A DNA stretch of 64,000 nucleotides from Lentinus brumalis (Eukaryota; Basidiomycota; Agaricomycetes; Polyporales; Polyporaceae), in the NCBI GenBank assembly GCA_001792895.1, contig MARA01000014.1, positions 62,001 to 126,000 of the forward strand, read 5' to 3'. Below, piece after piece: positions 35,701 to 46,399 of this stretch. The position numbers were made by a program, and so were the translations under genes. Under the pieces are notes generated by a model. That model did not search any database, was not told where the DNA came from, and was given only the letters and a program-made list of their open reading frames with translations. How positions within the stretch are numbered: position 1 is the stretch's first letter; each line of letters opens with the position of its first letter.

Positions 35701-36369
35701 ACCTTATCCCATGTTGCATCCTTCAGATTGGCACCTTTTGGCATCGAACCTACTGCATCATGGAATGCCCACCATATTTGGTTGACATATGGTACCGATT
35801 TCGAGTCGTACGTGTAGGGAACCCCGTGGCCCGTGTCGTCGGCATTGTGGTCGACGTCGACGTTGAGACCCGTCTTGTCGAGGTGGTGGTTGGCATCGAT
35901 GGTGTGGGTGTCGTCGAGGCCGTGGCCCGTCTTGTCGATGTCATGGGCCTTGTCGGAGCGGTGGCCCTTCTTTTTCAGGGCGTGGACCTTGTCGAAGTCG
36001 GCGGCGAGATTGTAGAGTTCAACTTCCTGGAATTGCCTGAGGCGCATAAGCACGGTGGTGTCCGGACAGTCCTTCATCTGGTTATTGCGCTCCTTGGCCA
36101 CCACAGCGTCAACGGTGACGGAGGGATTCCGGTTCGGGTCGGCGTGCTTAGCCCTGTTGACATCGAATGGAGTAACGGAAATGCGTTTGTCAGTGGCATT
36201 CTGGAGGGACACGGTGGTAGAGGAGAGAGACGACGAACCTTCAGGCGCGCGGAGGACGCGCCGTTTTGTACTGCGCGGTGGTGGTTTGCAACCTCACGGG
36301 ATCTGGCCAATCAGGTCGATGAGCTAATGCGGATTTGATGGGGACCGGCCATAATCGATGGCTGGACAT
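32356..36369 (-). CDS. fungal-type protein kinase (FunK1 family)
   Basis: FunK1 is a kinase family expanded in Agaricomycetes (family knowledge); substrates are unknown. The start MSSHRLWPVP at 36367-36369 joins across a 98-nt intron to NATDKRISVTPF. A His/Asp-rich low-complexity block (about 35790-35970) precedes the N-lobe (IRFLVEFKAGG, GTRGYIALEWKTQRFVFLKDCWR). Later exons give RHMIHTRIVVREIGLPL, the catalytic loop CGYIHRDISAGNMLI, the DFG-equivalent LADWELAKH, GTWHFMSAYLL and DELESFLHVLIYG. A long tail follows with KRRRT and an Ala/Pro-rich, basic end (...GGRRTRR). Near 33120-33123 a run of four C (minus strand G) breaks the frame between SYFSPG and DYEWPEDD; one more base would restore it. 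Kinase motifs precede this point. The 3' end is duplicated at 54.9-55.6 kb. Confidence 0.88.
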
Positions 36370-37507
36370 ACCAAAGCGGCGAACAATAGAGCTCGCTCTT
36401 CTGACCGCTATTGTCTCCAGCTGAAGGGGGTGCACGCCTGGGCCCGACGAGGACTTGATCTCTTTGTGCACTGGGACGCGGTCAATGCTGCGGACCTTCC
36501 GGTCCAGTCAATGTATATACCCTCAGTGACCAATGCGGTCTCACTCACAGGCTTGTCGCTCGAATTCTTGTAGTAACGACGTAGAGGTCAGGAGAAAGAC
36601 ACTGAGCCACTGACGACGACTCGAACAAGGCGCGGTCACAGCCACCAGTCACCGGCGCTAAGTCTCTTCGCCGCGAACTTAACCGCCCGCCCGGGGAGGT
36701 ACCTAGTGCCGACGGCGTCGCGCGGAGTCCTCTCCTCATACGCTACGACCAGGAGACGTTCAGGGCTAGCACATCGCCGCCGGAACGGCCTGGACAGCGT
36801 CTTGCAGCACACGAGCGGCCTCAGGGCAGAGGGCGGGGTCGTGTAGTACCTCTGCTGCTCGTGGAGATCATCGTGGATATGCACCATGTATGTTCACTCT
36901 CTGGTCTCACTCGAAGCCATATGCCAACATCTTCCTTGGCCACATAACTCACCTCATCCAAGTCATACTCGTGGGCGTGACAAGACGGTCGACTCATCTC
37001 TGCGGACGAATCTCTTCAACGCAGGACTTACTGGACCACAACTGCACCGTCGACCCCGCAAAGAAAGGTGAGCACTGTATTGTCCCATTCCCTGTAACTT
37101 TACATAGGCTTGAAGTTGGCGCGTACCAGCGGTGTAAGTGTCCACCACCCCTTCGTGATACTCCCCGCCGATTACCATCCGCCACGCCGCCAGGCTATCC
37201 CGTCCAGGGATCGGCCTCTCGGTTTCACATTCACGTGGTAGCAGGGCATCTGTAACGCACAAGAGTACAAGAACTAGAGCGACGAGACGTGCGCGGAGTT
37301 CGACGGGTTGACTCGCAGTCTGAGTCGGAAGGATCAGAATCAGAGAAACTGGGGGTGTGACCGATATGCAGGGCAGACGCGTCGGCGTGATCTTCACCAG
37401 GCTAATCATGTGTCCGTTCCTGGGGCTATCCATTGTATTTAGTGCAGTCAGTCGTGAAAGCCCCACGGGAGCTCAAAGGTACACACACATCATTCCACTC
37501 GGTATGA
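36370..37507. other. gene-poor region holding a dispersed element copy
   Basis: No gene supported outside the 139-bp element. Minus-strand open frames across 36963-37466 run through the element but show no family and no clear start. This is also the upstream region of FunK1 and the downstream region of DBP4. Confidence 0.45.
36994..37132 (-). repeat. dispersed 139-bp element, copy 2
   Basis: Reverse-oriented near-identical match to 6630-6764. Here a ggtcca precedes the GTAAGT, whereas copy 1 has a shortened form. Flanks on both sides are unrelated to those of copy 1. Confidence 0.8.
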
Positions 37508-40280
37508 CTATCGTCTGCTACGCAACATTTGCAACGCAAGCTCTTCTTCTTCCTCCAACGTCGAGGCCGTCGCGCCCAGTTCCTTCCGCGGCTTCTTCGA
37601 AGGAGGTCTCTCGAACTCGCTTTCCTCCCCTTCCGAGTCTGACGGCAGGTCGAACTCGGGAGACGCGTAGCCATCATCTTCTGAGAGCTCCGCAACAGTG
37701 GGCCCCATCGTGACATCGCCCGTATCATCGTCATCGCCAGATCCGTCACCCTGCATGTTGCATCAGTACGGCACGTTGAAAGCAAGTACAACAAAGAACG
37801 CACCTCGCGCTCGCGCTCTTTCCGTTTCCGCTTTTTCTCCCGCTTTTTCTCTTTGGCCTCTGCCTTGTCGACGACGTCCACCTCCTTCATCTTCCCGCGC
37901 TCGGCCTCGGCGAACTGGCGGCCAGCCTCCATGACCTCGCGCTCGTCCTTGAAAACGTCGGTGACGTCTTTCATCTCGTACACCTCGTGCGGGTTGCCCT
38001 CGTCGTCGAACACGAGCTTGTGGCCCTTCTCGCCGTACTTGCCCAGGGCTTTCTTCGACAGCGCCAACTTCTGCTTGCGCTTCGAGGTGAATTCGGACTC
38101 GGGGAGCGCCATGCCATCGTCAAGATCGTGGTCCGCGCGCTTGAGGGTAATGAACTCGTCCTCAGAGTCGCCGTCTGCGTCGTGATCGACGAGCTTGGTG
38201 TAGTGTTCGGAGAGGATGTTCTGGTTCTTGCGCTCGAACATCCGGTCGTACTTGGTACGGACACGGTTGGCCTAGCATACGAGGTCAGTAATGAGGTCGA
38301 GACAGTGTTTTCATTGAACACACCTTCTCCTCGGATGACTTCCCCGGCGCGATCTCACCGGTCGCGTGGTCGTCCTCGTCGGAGGCTTCGTCGGAAGACT
38401 CCGTCTCGACCTCGCTGCCATCGCCTTCTTCGATACGGTGTTCGCCCTTGGGCGGCGGCGCTGCGGGCTCTGCGAGGGCACGCGACGCGTTCTTCCGCTT
38501 CTTTGCCATTTCCTTGCTGAGAAACTTGATCTTCGGCATACCGGGCAGTCCGAGCGCTTCAGCAAAGCGCTCGACAGGCAGCTCGTCGAGTTTGAAAATC
38601 GACTTGTCCTTTTGCAGGTGCACAGAGCGCAGATAAGACACAAACGCCTGCAATGGTTGTGAGATGTGCACGAGTAAAACGCAGACACAACAAAACGTAC
38701 CCGCTGACCGAGGTACTTGATCTCTGGGTCTTGAAACGCCAGATTTTGCAGCTGGTTGCTGATGCTCTGGGTCTTGCTCGCCTTGATTTTGATTTTCTGG
38801 ATGTCGATGTTCTTCTTCTTGAGAGCGGCGACCATGCCTTCCTCCTCGCTCGGGGTGAGCAGCAACAGGCCCTTGCCAGCGCTCTCATACCGGGCCGTCC
38901 GACCGACACGGTGGATGTACGTCTCCGCGTCCTCAGGTGCGTCGACCTGCAGGACCCAGTCGACTGACGGGAAGTCGAGACCACGGGCAGCGATGTCCGT
39001 AGCGAAAAGCACGGCATGTTTCATAGATGTGAAGCGCTGGAACGTCGCAAGACGCGTCATTTGTTTCTGTTTCCCGTGCAAATGGAGGAGCGGAGTGCCG
39101 GGGTGCATCTTGCAGAACGTTTCGAAAACGAACCGAACCTGTTTGCAGCTGGACATGAAGACGAGCGTCTTCGCCTGCAAGTGGCTCTTGATGAAGCTCC
39201 ACAGGACGTCGAGCTTCTTGTCGAGTTCGCACACAACGTAGTGCTGCTCGAGAGCCTTGGGCGTCGCACCCTCCGATAGCGTCTCTTCGACGCCGACCTT
39301 GACGGGGTCCTTGAGACTCAGCCGGGCGAGGTCAGAGACGGACTGCGTCTGCGTCGCGGAGAAGAGGAGAGTCTGGCGTGACTTCGGTAGATGCGAGAGG
39401 AGGGCAGTGAGAGTCTTCTGGAAGCCCATGTCGAGAATCCGGTCAGCTTCATCAAGGACTGCAGCACGCCATTAGCAAGTCAGGATGTGTGTATGAGTGG
39501 CGCAACGCACCAAGCATCTGGAGATTGTCGCACTCGAAACCAATGGTCTGGTCCATGTGCTGGAGCAGCCTGCCAGGCGTCGCGACGAGGATGTTCATCC
39601 GCGTCAAACGTTCTCTCTCGTCCTTGAGGTTCTTCCCGCCGATTACCAGACCCGCCGAAAAGCTATGGTATCCGCCTATGCTTCGCAACACTTCGAATAT
39701 TTGGACGGCCTGGCGTGGTGTTGGTGGTGGTCGAGAAAATACACGAGGGACAACTCACCAGTTCTCTTGTAGGCGAGATGATCAGAGCACCAAGTCCGTC
39801 CTGAGGTCCCCACTTCCGACGGAAGAGTATCTCTAGCACCGGGATGAGGAACGCGAGGGTCTTGCCGCTGCCTGTACGGGCCGCGCCGAGCACGTCCTTG
39901 CCCTTCAACGAGATGGGGAGACTCTTGGCCTGTATGTCGGTCATGTCGACGAAGGAAGCGCGTTTGAGCCCTAGCGGGGGCCGTCGTTAGGACGTGCGCA
40001 TGTCATAAGAGAGGTGCCGTACGTACCCCGCTTCGTCAATAGAGAAATGGGAAGGTCTGCGAAAAGCTTGAGGTCTGGCGTGGGTTCCTAGCACCCGGAC
40101 CATGAGAGTGTATCGGGAGATGACTGACTGTACACGTACGAATGCCAACGCCGCCTGGTCGAGCTCTGCAATTGCCCTTGCCTCCTCCAGCTTCTTCACT
40201 TTCTTCGACTTCAGCTTGGGGTCCTTCGGCTTTCCGCCCTTCTTCGGCTTGCGTAGATTACTGGGACCAGCTTCCGTCAT
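37508..40280 (-). CDS. DBP4: ATP-dependent RNA helicase DBP4 (DDX10/Hca4)
   Basis: DEAD-box helicase that releases U14 snoRNA from pre-rRNA in early 40S assembly (family knowledge). ATG 40278-40280 starts [20 protein letters not shown]. Helicase motifs in order: [13 protein letters not shown] (Q motif), [12 protein letters not shown] (Walker A), [31 protein letters not shown] (DEAD box), LFSATQT (SAT), [24 protein letters not shown] and [11 protein letters not shown]. The DBP4-type extension follows with [30 protein letters not shown], an acidic block, and lysine-rich coiled segments ending [10 protein letters not shown]. Several introns of about 60 nt. Intact. Confidence 0.96.
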
Positions 40281-40673
40281 GGTAGCCAAGTAAGTGCGTG
40301 ATTTGTGAGAGATCTGCTAGCTGGCGAGGAGGAGGAGGAGAGCTGATAGAACAGTGATGTTAAGCAGAGTGGAGGGGAAGGAGGAGGGCGGAGGGGGAGG
40401 GCGGGTGGAGAGCTCAGTGAGTGAAGAATTGAAACTGTGGCAAGCGCCCGCAAAGCGATCCCGATAAACTCGGAGTGTGGTTATCCACTGGCACAATCCG
40501 AGAACGACTACTTATGTAGTAGACCGCCTGATACATACTAAGTGCTACGTATTGGATGCTGCATCTATTGTGCCGAGAGAATTATGCAACATTAACTGTG
40601 TTGATGTGGAAACTACCGAATAGCTGTCAAGTTGAACACTAGCGTACTCGAGATGAACATCCTACTGCTAGTG
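40281..40673. other. spacer between DBP4 and USB1
   Basis: Contains purine-rich GGA microsatellite-like tracts (about 40324-40410) that read as CT-rich promoter sequence on the DBP4 strand. The rest is AT-richer and featureless. Confidence 0.5.
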
Positions 40674-41793
40674 CTAGACCGCGGACAACTTCCACTTCCT
40701 CACATCTCTGCCAATCCGCACACAGATCTCCTCTGCGTCGAAGGTGCCTACCACAGGGGACACCAGCTCGCGACCAAAATCCTTCTGCAGCTGGGGTACG
40801 AGTGAAGGAGGGAAGGACGCTATTGTCGGGAATCTAGACTCAACTGCGGGTGAAGGAGTCAAATCCTCTTCAGGACGTGCCAGTGACTCTGAAGCGCGAC
40901 AAGGAGCAGCAGAAGCGCGAGAGTCATCCAGGAGTGCCCATGCGATAGAGGCGTGGAAGCGTGGTTGCTCGTAGAACTCCTTCTGGCGAATGGAGCGTAG
41001 TAGCGGTGTCAGGCCATCTGACAGCTCCTTCAACTGGGCGCGAAGAAGTTTCGGAGTAAGCGTTCATCGACCTACGCCGCAGGATTGCAAGTCATGAAAC
41101 TCACATGTTCATGGCCCGCACCGATTTCAAGCGTTAGAAATGTACGTGTGCGCTCGTCGTTCGTCAGTTCGGATACAGTCGCGAAAGATGCAGGAAACCT
41201 GGGGCGAGATCGGTCAGTGAGATGTCCCTGTGCGAGAGAAAAGAGGGCGCGTATACGAACTTCACTCTTGTCCTGGCGATGGCCTGGACGGCACGTTTGA
41301 ACTCTTCACGTTGGTGAGCACGGAGGTACGTCGGCCGTGTCAGCGAGATGTGTAGCTCCACATGACCATCGTCACTTGTCGACGGTCCTTCTCTCGCGGC
41401 ATCGGCATCGGCTTTGGTGAATCCGATGGGGTGAAGAATCGGCACCGATTCTTGCGCAGCAGAGAATATCCGCGATAGCAAACCAAACAGTCTGGACTTC
41501 TTGGAAACAGTGACAGGAATGTACACGTGTGCGGCAAACTGGCCTTCGACATGTGGTGTGGTACGTTGTCTGCCCTGACGAAGGGCTGGGTTGTCCACTG
41601 GAGCCTGTGGAAGAAGGTGTGTGGAAAGGGGTGGCAACTTCCTGCAAGATGAGGTTCAGGTTTGGATGTTTGTCTGCAGCAGAGAACTCACTTGCCTTTT
41701 CTTCGGCGGCGGAAAGTTGTCCAATTCTAGAGGGGTGGCGGAAAGAGGAGCCTCTTCGTCAGAGCTAGAGTATTCAACAAGTAGCCGCTTCAT
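40674..41793 (-). CDS. USB1: U6 snRNA 3'-5' phosphodiesterase USB1 (Mpn1)
   Basis: Trims the U6 snRNA 3' oligo(U) tail and leaves a protected end (family knowledge). The start MKRLLVEYSSSDEEAP at 41791-41793 matches the typical acidic-Ser N-terminus. After an intron come KLPPLSTHLLPQAPVDNP and VEGQFAAHVYIPV. The two HxS catalytic tetrapeptides of the 2H phosphoesterase fold are present: HISLTRP (near 41345) and FHASIAWALL (near 40955). The linking exon reads ELTNDERTRTFLTLEIGAGHEHLKEL. The C-terminus VCRIGRD..KW type reads EICVRIGRDVRKWKL. Divergent from UTP7 with about 190 bp shared. Confidence 0.93.
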
Positions 41794-41984
41794 AGCTGCA
41801 CACAATTTGTTGCTGTTAAAGGGCGGCACGAGTGTTCTGATCTACCGAACGCGCTGGTGGAGGTTAACATCAAGGACCGGCGCCTACTGCTGTGCTGATC
41901 ACAATTTTGAGAGGCGCCCAAGACATCGTTTCTCCTCTGCCTCCTCAGGCTCTCGTTTTCCTTTCCTTGATCTGCCTGCAAGCC

Positions 41985-44076
41985 ATGGACGCGCTCGTGG
42001 CGAAAGCAGAAGCTATCAGACCTTTGAGAAAGCGCAAGGCTGCGCACGACTCGCGCCCGAAAGCAGGCCCATCGAAGAAGCCTTTGGACGACCCCACCGC
42101 GACGTCGGTTTCGCAACACACCGCACTTCCCCGGTCACTCAGGCCATCGTCTCCGCCACCCGAAGATGCGAAGAAGTACCCCCATATACATAACAAAAAG
42201 TTGCGCACGCAGCTCACCCGCCAGTCAACACAAAACGCGCGCGCCAAGAGGCTCGTGAAGGATGCGGAGCTGCTGCTCACCGAGGATGCGGGTCTCATGG
42301 AGGTCGAGGGAGAATTAGAGAAGACATGGAGGGTTGGACAAGATGAAATTGTGCAGGCTGCGGGTCAACAGGCTGCCCAAGGACGACAAGAGTGGAAGCT
42401 GGACGGTGGCCCGTACCGCACGCGGTACACTCGGAACGGCAGGTACGTCCGCTATCCGATTGGATACTTTTCAAGACTTTGACATGGCATTTAGGCATCT
42501 TGCTGTAGTCGGAAAGAAGGGGCACGTTGCAACTTTCGATTGGCAAGCGGGTACTTTACACACCGAGCTACAGTTGGGCGAGACTTGTCGCGATATCACG
42601 TCAGTAAACTCCTATTCATCCAAGAGGATTAGTCGTGACCCTTGACGTAGTTTTTTGCAGGACCATTCACATTTTGCGGTAGCGCAGAAGAAATATGTCT
42701 TCATATACGACCGTGACGGCGTTGAACTTCACAAGCTCAAGTCGCACATCGAGCCGACAAGGCTCGAGTTCCTCCCGTACCACTGGCTTCTGGCCAGCGT
42801 GGTGAGCACCTATTTACCCGCTCTCCCGTCCCGCTCTCACGGTAGCACCAGGGCAATGCCGGCTACCTGAAGTATCAAGATACTTCGACAGGCCAGCTCG
42901 TCGTTGAACATCGAACCAAGCTTGGAGCGTGCCATACGATGTGCCAGAACCCGCACAATGCCGTAATACATCTCGGACACCAGAATGGCACAGTCACGCT
43001 CTGGACTCCTAATCTTCCACACCCCGCGGTTCGCCTTCTTGCGCACTTGGGTCCGGTCGCAAGCGTCTCCGTCGACCCCAGCACGGGTGGGAGGTACATG
43101 GCGACTGCTGGCCAAGATGGTACGGTGAAGGTATGGGACTGTCGTAACTGGAAGGGCGCCGTGAGGACATGGAACGCGAGAGGTGGGGGCGCAATTCTCG
43201 ACTGGAGTCAGAAGGGCGCCTTGGGCGTAGCCACTGGCGGCAGCGTCAATGTACGTACGCCTAGGATTTATCCTCATTTATGCCCCGTACTGATCATCCG
43301 TCTGCAGGTATACACGAAGCCGTCCATCCAGACTCCATTCGCCCCAGTCGTCCCTCCACCGCTCTACATCACCCACCCCGTCCCGCATCGTCCTCTCACC
43401 TCACTCCGTTTCTGCCCCTTCCAAGACATCCTCACGATCGGCCACTCTGCCGGCGTGTCTAATATCCTCGTCCCCGGCTCCGGCGAGCCCAACTTCGACA
43501 GCTCAGAAGCAGATCCTTTCGAAAACAAGAAGGCGCGGCGCGAGCGCGAGGTCAAGAACTTGCTCGACAAGATCCAACCCGACGCCATCGCGCTCGACCC
43601 CGACTTCATCGGCTCGCTCGCGCCCACTCCCAAGCTCAGCACTGCGGTCGACGGTGCACACAACATCCCGTACTCGCGTCTGCCGCGCCATGAACGCCTG
43701 CGTGTCGCCGGCAAGGCCGACGAGACGGAAGAGGTCGACGACGACGCTATGGGCGTGGAGGACGAGAACGGGGACGGCCAGAAGAAGAGGCCGCTCACGA
43801 AGGCTGACAAGGAGAAGAAGAAGATGCGCGGGAAGAATAAAACTCTGAAGCGGTACCTCCGGAAGCAGCGCAAGAACGTCATTGACCCCCGTGCGGTAAG
43901 CGCAGGTGACTGTGACCGTTGTACTGGACGCATCACTGACTCTCACATATTAGGTCGCCGTGCGGACGAAGCTCGAGAAACAAAGAGAAGAGCGGCGGAA
44001 AGCCCAGGCGATCGCGAGTGGTGCGGAGCAGCCGCACAAACCATCTGCTTTGGACCGCTTTAAGCGACCAAGTTAA
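41985..44076 (+). CDS. UTP7: U3 snoRNP protein UTP7 (WDR46)
   Basis: WD40 protein of the small-subunit processome (family knowledge). ATG 41985 opens [18 protein letters not shown]. Landmarks: [118 protein letters not shown] and [16 protein letters not shown]. The BING4-type C-terminus follows with [30 protein letters not shown], then [22 protein letters not shown] and LDRFKRPS. Introns are short and in good phase; one joins NGR/HLAV near 42443-42494. Intact. Confidence 0.96.
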
Positions 44077-44352
44077 GCTTGGGCCACTGCGCTTACGTTG
44101 TGCTACATGTACTCTTCGATCCGTTTTCACTGCATTGACAGCGCGGGAATACCTGGCACTAGTCCCCACTTCGTTTGCATATGGTGGACAGTTCAATGCT
44201 GGGCTTTGTAAGTGTATCGGTAGCGCTTTGGCAACGCTTTACCCTAACTGCGGCCGCCTCAAGTCAATGCGAGACCGGCGCTTTGACGGGGATTCTGGGT
44301 ATATATCGCGCGCACCTCCGTCAGTCCTAGTAAGTTCAATCTGAAACTCACC

Positions 44353-44866
44353 ATGTCGTTCCCTCTCCATCCCTGTGATGGCTCCTTGACTACGAGCTCT
44401 AGCAGTACTGCTGCCCCGATCAAGTGAGTTTCATGCTCTTTTGTCCTCTTTCTCGCTGACAAGCTCCCTTGCATACAAGCAGCTCCGCAGAAAATCCTGC
44501 AGAGGAAGATATCGACGCTCTGATAGAGAACTATGCTCGAGAATTCGAGCGAATGGAGCGACAGGACGACCTCGACGCCCCGAAGGGCGCCACTTGGGAG
44601 CGCACTGCTGAGGAACTGTGAGCCACTTTGAACGCCTTGTGTTTTCTATGACGTTGAAACCTGGCTTAAGCTCGAAGTCCTCCCCAATCTGCGGTGAAGT
44701 CGACATGCAATACGACCCGGAAGGCAAGAATCGCGCAGCCCGGGTCGAGCCGGAAGACAGGTATCGGCTGCTCGCCTTCATTGAAGCACGGAAAGCCCAA
44801 TACAGTAGCCAGGGTGGCTCAGGCGGCTCAAAGGTTTCCAAGAAGCGTTCGAGGAAGAATGACTGA
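44353..44866 (+). CDS. small hypothetical acidic/basic protein
   Basis: Three exons (44353-44423, 44483-44617, 44671-44866), all phases consistent, 133 aa. The N-terminus is MSFPLHPCDGSL and Ser-rich. The centre is acidic and helical (EEDIDALIENYAREFERMERQDDLD) and is followed by PKGATWERTAEEL. The C-terminal part reads EVDMQYDPEGKNRAARVEPEDRYRLLAFIEARKAQ and ends in a basic KKRSRKND tail. No signal or membrane span. The WERTAEEL/YRLLAFIEARKAQ pattern suggests a small helical nuclear or cytosolic protein; I do not recognise the family. Confidence 0.7.
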
Positions 44867-45087
44867 GAATGTAGATCAATTCCTCTAAGGACAGTCGAAC
44901 GACCGCATCGTTGTCCTTTTGGTTGCTGTCCTGACAGAATGACATTGGCGCCCAATGGTTCCTTTGTTGCATTGACCATACCACGGATAATTAGATCTCC
45001 GACAAGCACATAACCCGCGGTACGTACGCCAGGACCAGACAGATCTCTCGCTTGCCTTCCCATCACTCCGACCCGCTCAACCACACC

Positions 45088-45990
45088 ATGACCTCCTTAA
45101 CCAACAGCGACCTCGGAGGCGCTCCGCGTCCCCCACCACTACTGTGGTCTCATCCTCCTCCACGACTGCCTACACGACAACTCCAAGAACTACTCAATTG
45201 TGGCTGCGGCATATGCCAGCGGGAATGGGTGTTCCTTGTGGAGCAGACACAGACGCTCTTGCGAGCACTAAAGCGGGTACGGAATCCAACCGTGGCTTAC
45301 CCGTTCGACACATGTGTGTGCCTGCACAACTGCGACGCCTTAGAAAACGCATACGCCACGCATCACAACCCCAGTCAGATTTTGGATTTTTTGAGGGACG
45401 GTACGACTTCGCGGCGGAGCTTGCGTCTGGCAGGGCCCAAGAGGCCCAAGAAGCGGTGAATGCCGCGCTCTGCAGGCAGCCTATGTGAGTCTGCTACCAG
45501 TGCTCAAAGTTCTGATGGTTCTCATATTTTGTCGTGATCACTTAGATCCACCGCGCCTCATACTGAAGAGACCATACGGTCGTGGAATGAAGCGAAAGCC
45601 TTGTTTGAGATCGCACCAGATGAGGAACCCGGTCAAATCCCAGTGGAAGCAATCGCGTACGTCTCTCGTCTATCGGGTGGTTTGGGACGCGACGGTCTGT
45701 ATGCTGGTAGAATGACGTGAAACTGACTACATTCATTTACAAGGCAAGCCTCCCCTCCCGTCCTAGCCTCGCTGAGCGCATCATCGACATTTAACACGGG
45801 CAGAGTTCGTCGTCCTCGTGTACAGCCTACAGTTGACCTCGCACCACCGTTCACGAAGCGACCATTGCCAGCTGCCCCACCAAGGACCATCTATGGAGCC
45901 CAACCCTATTTTGGTCCGTATCCTACGGTTGCGCCGGGCTTCTCGATGTTTTACGGTGCTCCGTATACCCCCGCTGATTTACAGCAGTGA
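45088..45990 (+). CDS. hypothetical protein with CxCxxC and CxCxxxC motifs
   Basis: ATG 45088 (MTSLTNSDLGGAP). The first exon has a Cys-rich part: LLNCGCGICQREW and later DTCVCLHNCDALEN, spaced as possible metal ligands. The frame then appears broken at a T6 run (45387-45392): one added T would join ...NPSQILDF to FEGRYDFAAELASG. Then come EAQEAVNAALCRQP, an intron, STAPHTEETIRSWNEAKALFEIAPDEEPGQ, another intron and a Pro-rich C-terminus (FYGAPYTPADLQQ). Family not recognised. No signal peptide. It may be a single gene with an assembly error or two overlapping fragments; the first fits better because both parts look coding. Confidence 0.6.
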
Positions 45991-46399
45991 GCACTGCCTA
46001 CCGCCGCGCCACTCCACCGTTAAGTAGTACCACCCATTATGCATGACTTTCACCGTATGTAAATACACTACTGCTATCATGATTGTCGCTTGTACAAACC
46101 ACCCTGTCGCTGTATCCTACTCCGCCTTTGTTCGAGCCCTTGTGCTTTGTTGTACATGGGCTCCTTTCAAGCGGAATAGAGAGATATGTAATCCTCGCCA
46201 TGACGCAGGACTCCCCTCAATGCACTGTTCTCCGCGAATCACAGTCCTCCGGCGCGACGTGCCACTATGTCGTCTGATAAGTTATTCCCTCGAGCTCGAT
46301 CTAGCCTTGACTATATCTTCATTCAAATTATCCTGGAGCTGACGAAGATTGTCCAGACGACTGCCAGTCAAATTCCTGGCTGACTATTCGTGTGACTGA
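45991..46399. other. intergenic
   Basis: No gene recognised. It may include the decayed 5' end of the F-box-like pseudogene that follows. Confidence 0.35.

Noticed and set aside
36241..36310. FunK1 start at a TTG-initiated frame (36310) reading directly into exon 2
   Set aside because: It has an in-frame stop immediately upstream and no ATG. The ATG at 36369, joined by a GTGAGG...CCAG intron in phase, fits better.
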